64,000 nt of DNA from Pseudoruegeria sp. SK021 (GTDB lineage Bacteria; Pseudomonadota; Alphaproteobacteria; Rhodobacterales; Rhodobacteraceae). The notes beneath the pieces were generated by a model, which was given only the letters and a program-made list of their open reading frames with translations, ran no database searches and was not told the DNA's origin. The stretch spans positions 51,394-115,393 of the forward strand of contig NZ_MTBG01000009.1 of NCBI RefSeq assembly GCF_002119405.1, written 5' to 3'. Positions 53,476 through 62,262 of this stretch are shown here, piece by piece; within the stretch, counting starts at the first letter, position 1; each line of letters starts with the position of its first letter. The translations under genes and the position numbers were made by a program.

Positions 53476-54444
53476 ATGAAATCCATGAAATTCGCCGCGG
53501 CCCTTGCTGGTCTGATGGCTTTGTCCGGAGCCGCACAGGCGCAGGATTTCCCCGATCGCCCAATCCAGTTGATCGTGCCATGGGGTGCCGGTGGCGGAAC
53601 GGACGCTGTCGGGCGTCTGTTGGGCGCGCAGATTCAGCAAGAGTTGGGTGTGCCGGTCAACGTGGTCAACCGCACGGGCGGTTCGGGTGTGGTGGGGCAT
53701 AGCGCGCTCGCCATGGCAGAACCGGATGGATACACCATCGGGATCATGACGATTGAGATCGACATGATGCATTGGCAGGGCCTGACCGATCTGACCTACA
53801 AGGATTTCGATATCCTTGCCATCGTCAACTCTGACGCCGGTGGTTTGATGGTGTCGGCGGATGCAGGCTATGATGGGGTCGAAGCCTTGCTTGAAAAAAT
53901 CAAGTCCGAGCCAAAGGGAACGCTGAAAGCGTCGGGCACCGGGCAGGGTGGCATCTGGCATGTCGGTCTTGCCGGCTGGCTGCTGTCCGAAGGTCTGGCA
54001 CCGGATCAGGTGACCTTCGTGCCCAGTCAGGGCGCGGCACCGGGTTTGACGGATATGGTCGCCGGTGGCGTTGATATCGTGCCGTCGTCCTTGGCGGAAG
54101 GCCGGGCCATGATCGATGCTGGACGGGTGGTCCCTCTGGCGTCCATGTCCCCCGAGCGTCAGGACGCATTCCCAGATGTTCCCACCTTGGCCGAGACCAC
54201 TGGCTCGGATTGGTCCGTGGCGGTTTGGCGGTCCGTGGCTGCGCCCGCAGGCTTGCCTGACGACGTGAAGGCCAAGTTGGAGGCTGCTATCGCAGCGGCT
54301 TACGAATCTGACGAATACCAGAACTTCATGCAGGATCGCGGATTTGGTCTTCGCTGGGCTGGAAGCGCAGAGGCGACCGAAATCGTCGCGGCAGATGATG
54401 CCGTCTTCGGAGAAGTGATGACGAAAGCGGGCTTGGCCCAGTAA
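53476..54444 (+). CDS. tctC: Tripartite tricarboxylate transporter substrate-binding protein (TctC/Bug)
   Basis: A 322-residue periplasmic protein of the TctC (Bug) family. The signal peptide ends SGAAQA, then the mature N-terminus QDFPDRPIQLIVPWGAGGGTDAVGR has the family's ligand-binding glycine-rich loop. The start at 53476 follows GAGGAGGAATAG, a strong ribosome binding site. Ligands of the family are carboxylates such as citrate, glutarate or sulfolactate. A terminator-like hairpin follows, likely letting the binding protein be made in excess. Confidence 0.93.
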   Translation: MKSMKFAAALAGLMALSGAAQAQDFPDRPIQLIVPWGAGGGTDAVGRLLGAQIQQELGVPVNVVNRTGGSGVVGHSALAMAEPDGYTIGIMTIEIDMMHWQGLTDLTYKDFDILAIVNSDAGGLMVSADAGYDGVEALLEKIKSEPKGTLKASGTGQGGIWHVGLAGWLLSEGLAPDQVTFVPSQGAAPGLTDMVAGGVDIVPSSLAEGRAMIDAGRVVPLASMSPERQDAFPDVPTLAETTGSDWSVAVWRSVAAPAGLPDDVKAKLEAAIAAAYESDEYQNFMQDRGFGLRWAGSAEATEIVAADDAVFGEVMTKAGLAQ

Positions 54445-54460
54445 TCGGCGTCCGTGAAAT

Positions 54461-54498
54461 CCGGGGGGCGGCTTTCGGGCCGATCCCCCGGCTTTTTT
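54461..54498 (+). terminator. Partial terminator between tctC and tctB
   Basis: Stem CCGGGGG/CCCCCGG (54461-54467 with 54485-54491) followed by CTTTTTT. It lies inside the operon, so some readthrough to tctB is expected. Confidence 0.8.
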
Positions 54499-54560
54499 CC
54501 TCTTCCTGTCCCGATCCGGGCCGTCAGGCCGACCGGGCAACCGACGCACTGGACTAAGTG

Positions 54561-55034
54561 ATGCGTGTTACCGATCTGACTCTGGGCATTCTAACGTTGC
54601 TCGGCGGGATTGCGATTTATCTTTCCGCGATGAACTTTCAAGCCATTCCCGGGCAGGAATACGGCGCAGGCACAATGCCTCGTGCCGTTGCCTTTGTGAC
54701 CGGGTTGACCGGGCTTTATATGATCGTTGAGGCGATCATGTCGGGAAATCGCGGCATCGGCTTCCGCTTTGCCGAATGGACCCGCAGCGGTGCTGCTTTG
54801 GCGCGCGTTGCCACGGTTCTGCTGCTGATCTTGGGCTATATTCTGGTGTCACCGATCGTCGGATTCGTGCCGACTACGATTGTGGTTCTGGTTGTGGCCA
54901 TGCTGACCCTCGGAACGCGACTTGTCCCCGCGGTGATCGTGTCAGTTGTCGCCACGATCGTCATCCAGCAAAGCTTTGGCAAGCTCTTGCTCGTTCCGCT
55001 GCCGCGCAGCGATTTCCTGTCTTTCTTGTGGTGA
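54561..55034 (+). CDS. tctB: Tripartite tricarboxylate transporter small membrane subunit TctB
   Basis: A 157-residue protein with four hydrophobic segments, the usual TctB layout, with GAGTMPRAVAFVTGL as the conserved first loop. The start may be ATG 54561 or the GTG just before it. It lies 4 bases before tctA and is the small membrane partner of TctA. Confidence 0.88.
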   Translation: MRVTDLTLGILTLLGGIAIYLSAMNFQAIPGQEYGAGTMPRAVAFVTGLTGLYMIVEAIMSGNRGIGFRFAEWTRSGAALARVATVLLLILGYILVSPIVGFVPTTIVVLVVAMLTLGTRLVPAVIVSVVATIVIQQSFGKLLLVPLPRSDFLSFLW

Positions 55035-55038
55035 ATTC

Positions 55039-56550
55039 ATGACGTCGACCTTGATTGAGGCCGCTGGCCTTGTCTTTCAACCCTATGTCCTTGGCGTCAT
55101 CTTCTGTTCTGCCGTGTTTGGCATGTTCGTGGGGGCCATCCCGGGCCTGACGGCGACGATGGCGACCGCCCTGTTGGTGCCGGTCACCTTCTTCATGGAC
55201 CCGGTGCCTGCCATCGCCGCCATCGTGACAGCCACCGCCATGGCAATCTTTTCCGGTGATATTCCCGGCACGCTGTTGCGAATGCCCGGAACGCCCGCCA
55301 GCGCCGCCTATGTTCAGGACGCCTTTGCGCTGACCAAAAAAGGCACACCGGAACTGGCGCTTGGCGCATCGCTGGTCTTTTCATCCATTGGCGGGATTTT
55401 TGGCACATTGGTGCTGATGACCGCCTCACCGGTCCTTGCGGAAATCGCGCTTAAGTTCTCGTCCTTCGAGTATTTCTGGCTGGTGGTGCTGGGGCTATCC
55501 TGCGCGGTCTTCATCTCGCCCGGTTCAGCGGCACGGGGGCTGATTGCCTTGTTCATCGGGTTGTTCGCCGCAACCATCGGTCTTGATAACCCGGCCGGTG
55601 CTCCGCGCTATACGTTTGGCAATGTCGAGTTGCTGGGCGGGGTCCAGTTCATTCCCGCGATGATCGGTCTGTTTGCGGTGTCCGAGGTGATCCGCGGGTT
55701 CATTCATCGCCGGAATACGGCGCCGCCGCCGAAAACCGGCAACAGCAGCATCTTTCGTCAGCAATTCGCCAATTTGAAAAAATACCCGGTTCAAGCGCTG
55801 CGCGGCAGTGTCCTTGGGACAGCGATTGGCGCGCTTCCCGGTGCGGGTGCCGATATCGCCGCTTGGATTTCCTATGCGGTGTCCAAGAAATTCTCGAAAA
55901 CGCCAGAGAAGTTTGGCACCGGTCATGTCGAGGGCATCGTCGAGGCGGGCGCATCGAACAATGGCGCGATGAGCGGCGCATGGATCCCGGCACTGGTCTT
56001 TGGCATTCCCGGCGACTCGATCACTGCCATCGTGATCGGCGTGCTGTATATCAAGGGCCTGAACCCGGGTCCGATGATCTTCATCACCCAGCCGCAAATG
56101 ATTTATGCGGTGTTCATCGTGTTCTTGCTGGCCAACCTGATGATGCTGCCATTGGGCTGGGTGGCGATCAAATCGGCACGGCAGGTTCTGTCGATTCCAA
56201 CCCGTGTTTTGATGCCGATCATCCTGATGTTCTGCATGGTCGGCTCGTTTGCCATCAACAATTCGGTATTCGGGATCTGGCTGATGCTGATCTTTGGGAT
56301 CGTCGGCTTCCTGATGGAAGAAAATGACATTCCGATTGCCCCGGCCATTCTTGGCTTGGTCCTTGGGCCAATGCTGGAACAGAACTTCGTGACCTCAATG
56401 ATCAAGTCCGATGGCAGTTTCGTCGCCTTCTTTGAACGGCCAATTTCTGCCGGACTTGGGATGTTTACCATTGCCATCTGGATGATCCCGCTGGTCATGC
56501 TGGTCGTGCGCCGGGTACGATCCCCCAAGCCCGCCATGCCGGACGCCTGA
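55039..56550 (+). CDS. tctA: Tripartite tricarboxylate transporter large membrane subunit TctA
   Basis: A 503-residue permease with about twelve hydrophobic segments. The family signatures GAIPGLTATMATALLVP (near residue 30) and GALPGAGADIAAWISY (near 260) are both present, as is GIPGDSITAIVIG. The start at 55039 lies 4 bases after tctB. With TctB and TctC it forms a secondary uptake system driven by the ion gradient. A 2-hydroxyacid dehydrogenase follows after 36 bases. Confidence 0.95.
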   Translation: MTSTLIEAAGLVFQPYVLGVIFCSAVFGMFVGAIPGLTATMATALLVPVTFFMDPVPAIAAIVTATAMAIFSGDIPGTLLRMPGTPASAAYVQDAFALTKKGTPELALGASLVFSSIGGIFGTLVLMTASPVLAEIALKFSSFEYFWLVVLGLSCAVFISPGSAARGLIALFIGLFAATIGLDNPAGAPRYTFGNVELLGGVQFIPAMIGLFAVSEVIRGFIHRRNTAPPPKTGNSSIFRQQFANLKKYPVQALRGSVLGTAIGALPGAGADIAAWISYAVSKKFSKTPEKFGTGHVEGIVEAGASNNGAMSGAWIPALVFGIPGDSITAIVIGVLYIKGLNPGPMIFITQPQMIYAVFIVFLLANLMMLPLGWVAIKSARQVLSIPTRVLMPIILMFCMVGSFAINNSVFGIWLMLIFGIVGFLMEENDIPIAPAILGLVLGPMLEQNFVTSMIKSDGSFVAFFERPISAGLGMFTIAIWMIPLVMLVVRRVRSPKPAMPDA

Positions 56551-56586
56551 GCCTTTACTGAGTCCCTCTTCGAAAGACCTGTTTCT

Positions 56587-57531
56587 ATGAATAAACCCGA
56601 TCTTCTTCTTGTCGCCGCCCTCGGGGACCGTGTTACGCAGCAACTGGATCAGGATTTCACCCTGCACCGGCTGTGTGATGCCACCGACAAGGCTGCGTTT
56701 CTCGCCGCCCTGCCTGAAGGTGTGAAATATATTGCGACCGGGGGCGGCGCCGGCTGCTCGCGCCAGATCATCGAAGCGTTGCCCGCGCTTGAGATCATCT
56801 CGTCCTTCGGGGTCGGCTATGATGCTGTCGATGTGGAAGCCGCCCGCGAACACAACGTTCGGGTCACGAACACACCGGATGTGTTGAATGATTGTGTGGC
56901 GGAGGTGACCTTGGCGCTGATGCTGGCGCTGGCACACCGGTTGCCCGAAGCTGAACGCTATACGCGCGAGGGCCGCTGGGAGGCCGAAGGCAATTTCCCC
57001 CTGACCGAAGAATTGACCGGGAAAACCGTCGGCATCATCGGGCTGGGCCGGATCGGCAAGACCATTGCGCGGCTCTGTCAGGCGTTCCAGATGCAGGTGG
57101 TCTATCACGGCCGGTCCGAGCAGGCGCATCAGCCGTTTCCCTATTACGCTGATCCTGTGTCCATGGCGCAGGATGTGGATTGGTTGGTGGTCATTGCCCC
57201 CAGCACCGACAGCACGCGCGGCATTGTCAGCCGCAAGGTTCTGACGGCGCTTGGGCCCGAAGGTCGGTTGGTCAATGTGGCCCGCGGGGATCTGGTGGAC
57301 GAGCCCGCCCTGATCGAGATGCTGGCGTCGGGCGGCATTGCCGGGGCCGCGCTGGACGTCTTCGCGCAAGAACCCCATGTGCCCGAAGCCTTGCGCAAGC
57401 TTGAGAACGTGGTGCTGTTGCCGCACCAAGGCAGCGCAACGCACAAGACGCGGGCCTCCATGGGGGATCTGGTCGTCAAGAACCTTCGCGCCTATCTGCG
57501 GGGCCAACCGTTGATTTCGCCGGTTGTCTAA
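56587..57531 (+). CDS. D-isomer-specific 2-hydroxyacid dehydrogenase
   Basis: A 314-residue NAD(P)-dependent dehydrogenase. The nucleotide fold has GLGRIGK. The catalytic Arg is in VARGDLVDEPAL, the Glu nearby, and the His in LLPHQGS. GhrB/hydroxypyruvate reductase, glyoxylate reductase and the (S)-sulfolactate dehydrogenase SlcC are all in this family. The position directly after a tripartite carboxylate transporter indicates that it oxidises or reduces the imported acid. Confidence 0.9.
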   Translation: MNKPDLLLVAALGDRVTQQLDQDFTLHRLCDATDKAAFLAALPEGVKYIATGGGAGCSRQIIEALPALEIISSFGVGYDAVDVEAAREHNVRVTNTPDVLNDCVAEVTLALMLALAHRLPEAERYTREGRWEAEGNFPLTEELTGKTVGIIGLGRIGKTIARLCQAFQMQVVYHGRSEQAHQPFPYYADPVSMAQDVDWLVVIAPSTDSTRGIVSRKVLTALGPEGRLVNVARGDLVDEPALIEMLASGGIAGAALDVFAQEPHVPEALRKLENVVLLPHQGSATHKTRASMGDLVVKNLRAYLRGQPLISPVV

Positions 57532-57541
57532 GGTGAGACAA

Positions 57542-57568
57542 CGCGCCCGGGTTTCCGACTTGGGCGCG
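57542..57568 (+). terminator. Weak hairpin after the 2-hydroxyacid dehydrogenase gene
   Basis: Stem CGCGCCC/GGGCGCG with a 13-nt loop just after the stop codon, without a T-run. It may reduce but not stop transcription into the next gene. Confidence 0.35.
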
Positions 57569-57786
57569 GCCAACCGGCGCATTTTCTGGGCGGCTTGGCG
57601 GTAGCCTTGCCGCCCTGTGCGTTCCGCGTCAGGGGTGGCGGCATTTGAAACGAACCTGCCTCAATGGCGCAAAACCGGCGGGACTGCTGGGGAATACAGC
57701 GATACTGACAAAGGGACGGACGATATGGGTGCACTTATGGCAGGGGCGGACCGACCGGGCGGCTTTGATCTGACGCGGGGCGCGCG

Positions 57787-58950
57787 ATGCCTGTGATCAC
57801 CGAAATCGCCGACCTGAAGCCGCTGTTCCGCGCCCGCGTACCACGGATGTTTCACGACTACGTGGAAGCAGGAAGTTGGACCGGTCAAACTTTCCGTGAG
57901 AATTCCAGCGATTTCCAGCAGCTCTATTTCCGGCAGCGGGTAGCGGTGGATATGGCTGAGCGTAGCCTTGCCAGCACGATGATCGGTCAACCGGTGGCGA
58001 TGCCGGTGGCGTTGTCTCCGGTTGGCTTGTTGGGCATGCAGCACCCGGATGGCGAAATTCACGCCGCGCTGGCGGCAAAGGCGTTTGGCGTACCGTTTAC
58101 CCAGTCCACCATGTCGATGTGTTCAATTGAAGACGTGTCCGCGGCGCTGAACGCGCCATTCTGGTTTCAACTTTATACCCTGCGTGATCAGGAGTTTCTG
58201 GAAAACATCCTGCACCGGGCCCGGGTTGCAGGGGTGTCGGCGCTGGTGCTGACGCTGGATCTGCAGATGCAGGGGCAGCGGCACCCAGACCTGAAAAACG
58301 GCATGACGGCCCCGCCGCGCCTGTCTTTGCGAAACCTGATGAACATTGCGACCAAGCCACGATGGGCGCTGGGGATGATGGGCACCAAGCGCCGGTTCTT
58401 CGGCAATATCATTGGCCACGCGCGCGGGGTCGAGCATATGGGCGATTTGCTGGATTGGACCAGTCGGCAGTTTGACCAAAGCCTTGATTGGGCGCGGGTG
58501 GCGTGGATCCGGGACCTGTGGGGCGGGCCGATCATCCTGAAGGGGATCAATGACGTTGAAGACGCCCGGCGTGCGGCGGATCTTGGGGTGGATGCAATCA
58601 TCGTGTCCAACCATGGCGGTCGGCAGTTGGATGGGGCGCTGTCCACCATTCGTATGCTGCCCAGCATCGTCGCTGCGGTCGGAGATCAGGTCGAAGTGCA
58701 TCTGGATGGCGGCATCCGGTCGGGTCAGGACGCTCTCAAGGCGCTGTCGCTGGGTGCCAAAGCCACCTATGTTGGGCGCGCCTATACCTATGGGCTGGGC
58801 GCAATGGGTGCGGCGGGCGTGACCCGAGCGCTGGAAATCATCGCTAAGGAAATGGATTTGACGATGGGATTTTGCGGTGAACGTGACGTGCGCGCCATGA
58901 GCCGTGATAATCTGCTGGTGCCCAAAGGGTTCTCGGGGCGGTGGGAGTGA
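57787..58950 (+). CDS. lldD: FMN-dependent alpha-hydroxy acid dehydrogenase (LldD-like)
   Basis: A 387-residue enzyme of the glycolate oxidase/L-lactate dehydrogenase family. The catalytic histidine lies in VSNHGGRQLDG, with the FMN-binding LDGGIRSGQDALKAL following. FQLYTLRD and LTLDLQMQGQR are also family blocks. Substrates of the family are L-lactate, glycolate, mandelate and related hydroxyacids. It lies downstream of the D-specific dehydrogenase, so the pair could act on both stereoisomers of one imported acid. The 255-base gap before it contains no confident gene. Confidence 0.9.
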   Translation: MPVITEIADLKPLFRARVPRMFHDYVEAGSWTGQTFRENSSDFQQLYFRQRVAVDMAERSLASTMIGQPVAMPVALSPVGLLGMQHPDGEIHAALAAKAFGVPFTQSTMSMCSIEDVSAALNAPFWFQLYTLRDQEFLENILHRARVAGVSALVLTLDLQMQGQRHPDLKNGMTAPPRLSLRNLMNIATKPRWALGMMGTKRRFFGNIIGHARGVEHMGDLLDWTSRQFDQSLDWARVAWIRDLWGGPIILKGINDVEDARRAADLGVDAIIVSNHGGRQLDGALSTIRMLPSIVAAVGDQVEVHLDGGIRSGQDALKALSLGAKATYVGRAYTYGLGAMGAAGVTRALEIIAKEMDLTMGFCGERDVRAMSRDNLLVPKGFSGRWE

Positions 58951-59189
58951 GGCGGCAACGATCGCTGCGCCATCGGGCTGATAGCGCGTCCGACAGCCCG
59001 GGTGCGGGCGGGTGCCACGCGAATTCGTGACCTGTTTTCCGGTTCCGTGACTGCAAGGGCCGGGATTTCCCCTTTATTGCTGCTGCGAGATTCGGCTATA
59101 CTAGCCGCAATTGAGGTATCGTCGCACTTAAAACAGGTCTTCAAGGCTGAACAGTGCGACCAAGCAGATTGCCGGAGGCTTGGAGACCC

Positions 59190-59714
59190 ATGAACTCTCG
59201 CTGGACAATTGGCGCGTCGATTGCGCTTGTCATCGCCCTGGGCGGGGCTGCCGCTCACAGTCAGACCAGCCGCGTCGCGGCGAAGACGGACTGGAGCATC
59301 TATGTCGAAAAGGACCCGACGCAATGTTGGGTGGTTTCGGCGCCGAAACAGACTGTGAATACCAAGGACGGCAAGGTCGTGGCGGTCAATCGCGGCGACA
59401 TCTATATGTTCGTCTCGTTCTGGCCTGATAGCGAGCAGATGGGCGAAGTGTCGTTTCTTGGCGGCTATCCGTTCGCGCCCGGTTCGACCGTCAAGCTGAC
59501 GATCGGTGATAGTGATTTCGAATTGTTCACTGACGGTGAGGTCGCGTGGGCCGCGTCAGCCGAAGATGACCGTCGAATCGCCACCGCCCTAAAGCGCGGT
59601 GCAGAAGCAGTGATCATTGGTCGATCCAGCCGTGGCACGGTGACCACCGACACATTTTCCCTGATGGGTTTTACCGCTGCGATCGAGGATGCGCAAAAAC
59701 GCTGCGATTCCTAA
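59190..59714 (+). CDS. Invasion-associated locus B (IalB) family protein
   Basis: A 174-residue exported protein. The signal peptide ends around AAAHSQT; the mature part has WSIYVEKDPTQCWVVS, GDIYMFVSFWP and a C-terminal cysteine (KRCDS) that probably pairs with the first. These are features of the IalB family, common in alphaproteobacteria with no firm function outside Bartonella. It stands alone, with a 239-base gap upstream and rlmN 95 bases downstream. Confidence 0.85.
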   Translation: MNSRWTIGASIALVIALGGAAAHSQTSRVAAKTDWSIYVEKDPTQCWVVSAPKQTVNTKDGKVVAVNRGDIYMFVSFWPDSEQMGEVSFLGGYPFAPGSTVKLTIGDSDFELFTDGEVAWAASAEDDRRIATALKRGAEAVIIGRSSRGTVTTDTFSLMGFTAAIEDAQKRCDS

Positions 59715-59809
59715 GTTGTGATCCGTTCGTCTGACCGGCGGGACGACAACCCTGTTTTCAAGGGCCGCAAAATGCGCTATGTGCTCGCTCTTGTCAAAAG
59801 AGTGACGCC

Positions 59810-60982
59810 ATGACCGTATCTGCCCCGATCACCCAGGATGTTCTGACCATCCCTCGTAAAACGCCCGAAACCGACCGGATTAATCTGGTCGGGCTGACCC
59901 GGGATGGCCTGCGCAGCGCCCTGATCAGCGCAGGTACGCCCGAGGCCAAGGCAAAGATGCGGGCCGGACAGATCTGGCAGTGGCTGTATGAGCGCGGCGT
60001 GCGCGAGTTTGACCAGATGACCAATCTGGCCAAGAATTATCGGGCAGAACTGGCCGAGATATTCTCCATCGAAATCCCCGAAGTTGTCAGCCGGCAAGTC
60101 AGCGAAGACGGCACCCGGAAATATCTGGTTCGGATCGCTGGTGGCCATGAGGTCGAGACGGTCTATATTCCCGAAGAAGACCGGGGCACGTTGTGTGTGA
60201 GTAGCCAAGTTGGGTGTACCCTGACCTGCTCTTTCTGCCATACCGGGACGCAAAAACTGGTGCGCAACCTGACTGCGGGCGAAATCGTTGGTCAGATCAT
60301 GTTGGCGCGGGACGATCTGGGCGAATGGCCTGAACCCGGCCGGAATCCACGGAATGAAACACGGTTGTTGTCAAATGTCGTTCTGATGGGCATGGGCGAA
60401 CCGCTGTATAATTTTGAAGCCGTCCGCGATGCCATGAAGATTGCCATGGATCCGGAAGGGATCAGCCTCAGCCGCCGCCGGATCACCCTGTCGACCAGCG
60501 GCGTTGTCCCCGAAATCGCGCGCACCGCCGATGAAATTGGCTGCATGTTGGCGATTTCATTCCATGCCACCACCGATGAGGTCCGGGACAAGCTTGTTCC
60601 GATCAACAAGAAATGGCCCCTGGCTGACCTGCTGGAGTCCCTGCGCGCCTATCCTAAGGCCAGCAACTCTGAGCGGATCACCTTTGAATATGTCATGTTG
60701 GATGGTGTGAACGACAGCGACGCCGATGCGCATCGTCTGATTGAGTTGATCCGCGGCATTCCTGCCAAGATCAATTTGATCCCGTTCAACGAATGGCCCG
60801 GTGCGCCCTATAAGCGGTCGTCGAACAACCGCATTCGTGCCTTTGCGGATATCATTTACAAGGCGGGCTATGCCTCGCCGATCCGCAAGCCGCGGGGCGA
60901 AGACATCATGGCGGCCTGTGGCCAGTTGAAGTCTGAAACCGAACGTGCCCGCAACGCCCGCCGATCGCCTGCGCCCGACTGA
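59810..60982 (+). CDS. rlmN: Dual-specificity 23S rRNA/tRNA adenine-C2 methyltransferase RlmN
   Basis: A 390-residue radical-SAM methyltransferase that methylates A2503 of 23S rRNA and A37 of tRNAs. The 4Fe-4S cysteines are C136, C140 and C143 (GCTLTCSFC). The SAM-binding segment [14 protein letters not shown] and the methyl-carrying cysteine near the C-terminus (MAACGQL) are present. Length is normal. It converges on idi with a 19-base gap. Confidence 0.97.
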   Translation: MTVSAPITQDVLTIPRKTPETDRINLVGLTRDGLRSALISAGTPEAKAKMRAGQIWQWLYERGVREFDQMTNLAKNYRAELAEIFSIEIPEVVSRQVSEDGTRKYLVRIAGGHEVETVYIPEEDRGTLCVSSQVGCTLTCSFCHTGTQKLVRNLTAGEIVGQIMLARDDLGEWPEPGRNPRNETRLLSNVVLMGMGEPLYNFEAVRDAMKIAMDPEGISLSRRRITLSTSGVVPEIARTADEIGCMLAISFHATTDEVRDKLVPINKKWPLADLLESLRAYPKASNSERITFEYVMLDGVNDSDADAHRLIELIRGIPAKINLIPFNEWPGAPYKRSSNNRIRAFADIIYKAGYASPIRKPRGEDIMAACGQLKSETERARNARRSPAPD

Positions 60983-61001
60983 TCGGTGGGGGCGGTGATG
61001 C

Positions 61002-61532
61002 CTAGCCCCGGGAGTCGGGGCCGAAAATCCTGTCTTTGTAATCTTCCATATAGATCCGCAGCCAAGGCGTGAATCCGGCCGGGCGCCGCGCCACTTCGGC
61101 GGCAAGATCGTATAGATCGACCCAGGAAACTTGCATCACTTCATCGGGGTTGGGTGTCACGGTCAGGTCCGCTGGCGCTTGGGCAAGAAAAACATCGACC
61201 ACTTCGTGCTCGACCATTCCCTGACCGACATCCGCCCGATATTCTAAGGCGTCCCGACGTGCCGGGTAAATTCCGGTGATCCCGAGTTCTTCGCGCAAAC
61301 GCCGGACCGCGCAATCGGCCGAACTTTCGCCCCATGCCGGATGGGTGCAGCAGGTGTTCGCCCAAAGGCCGGGGGTGTGGTATTTCGACAGCGCCCGCTG
61401 CTGAATTAGCACTTTCGTGCCGTTCATCACAAACACTGAGACGGCTTTGTGGCGCAAGCCTTGCTGGTGCACCTGTAGCTTCTCGACGGGCTTCAATTCG
61501 CCGTTTACCCAGGCCGGGATCATATCTGTCAT
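61002..61532 (-). CDS. idi: Isopentenyl-diphosphate delta-isomerase (type I)
   Basis: A 176-residue Nudix-fold isomerase that interconverts IPP and DMAPP for isoprenoid, quinone and possibly carotenoid synthesis. The active cysteine is in NTCCTHP and the Nudix-like helix is RRLREELGI. The glutamates VEHEVVDVF complete the site. In photosynthetic Rhodobacteraceae idi often sits with bacteriochlorophyll genes; none are present here. Confidence 0.95.
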   Translation of the reverse strand: MTDMIPAWVNGELKPVEKLQVHQQGLRHKAVSVFVMNGTKVLIQQRALSKYHTPGLWANTCCTHPAWGESSADCAVRRLREELGITGIYPARRDALEYRADVGQGMVEHEVVDVFLAQAPADLTVTPNPDEVMQVSWVDLYDLAAEVARRPAGFTPWLRIYMEDYKDRIFGPDSRG

Positions 61533-61797
61533 CTAATGGATGGCAACGCTCGGCTGTGTGGGAGACTGGGAACCAGCCGACGACATCAATTGTCGACAGA
61601 CCGGACTTTAAATGGTGGTTGCTGTAAGCGGCACCCGACAACATGACACAGGCCCGGACGGAGGGGGCCAAATGGCGGTCCCGGCTCGGTGACAAATCCG
61701 CGCATGACCCAGATCACGGGGCACCCCGTTTCTTGGCAGTCCCGCCCCGGACGTGCATGGTGGCGCGGTGTTGCATGGCTGCAAAGGACACTCTGGA
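61533..61797. other. Gap between idi and the cytochrome gene
   Basis: About 265 bases between divergent genes. It should contain both promoters. No gene or RNA is recognised in it. Confidence 0.4.
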
Positions 61798-62238
61798 TTG
61801 AAACATCTCTCGATCACGCTCGTCTTGATCCTTCTGGCACTGACGCACGCGCACGCCGATGCCACCGCCCCCGTCGTGGGGGATGCCAGCCATGGGCAGA
61901 CCCTGTTCCGGGTGTGCCAGGCCTGCCACGTTGTTCGCGGTCCGCAAGGCGAGGTGCTGGCGGGGCGCAATGCTGCGACCGGACCAAACCTTTACGGGGT
62001 GGCTGGATCAGCGGCGGGGTCCGTCGCGGGCTACGCCTATTCCAGCGGGCTTCACGCAGCAGGACGCGCGGGGCTGATCTGGGACCAAAGCAATTTCAGT
62101 CAATTCACCACGGACCCGACAGGGTTTCTGGCCGGTTACCTTGACGATCCGAAGGCCCGGTCGAAAATGGTCATCAAGGTGCGGTCCAATGCGGATGCCG
62201 CCGATCTCTATGCCTATCTGAAAAGCTTGTCTGACTAA
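61798..62238 (+). CDS. Small class I cytochrome c
   Basis: A 146-residue exported monohaem cytochrome. It has an N-terminal signal (HLSITLVLILLALTHAHA) and the haem site CQACH about 23 residues into the mature protein. A sixth-ligand methionine may be in RSKMVIKV. The TTG at 61798 is preferred because AAGGA sits 8 bases upstream and the signal peptide then begins directly; an ATG at 61753 lacks a ribosome binding site and adds 15 residues. It resembles cytochrome c2/c550-type electron carriers. The partner is unknown. Confidence 0.83.
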   Translation: MKHLSITLVLILLALTHAHADATAPVVGDASHGQTLFRVCQACHVVRGPQGEVLAGRNAATGPNLYGVAGSAAGSVAGYAYSSGLHAAGRAGLIWDQSNFSQFTTDPTGFLAGYLDDPKARSKMVIKVRSNADAADLYAYLKSLSD

Positions 62239-62262
62239 GGCTTTCCGGCCCCGGACCAAGCC

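Noticed and set aside
57725..57796. A 23-codon ORF ahead of the LldD-like gene with a moderate SD
   Set aside because: Very short, overlaps the gene start by 10 bases in another frame, and has no structural feature to support it.
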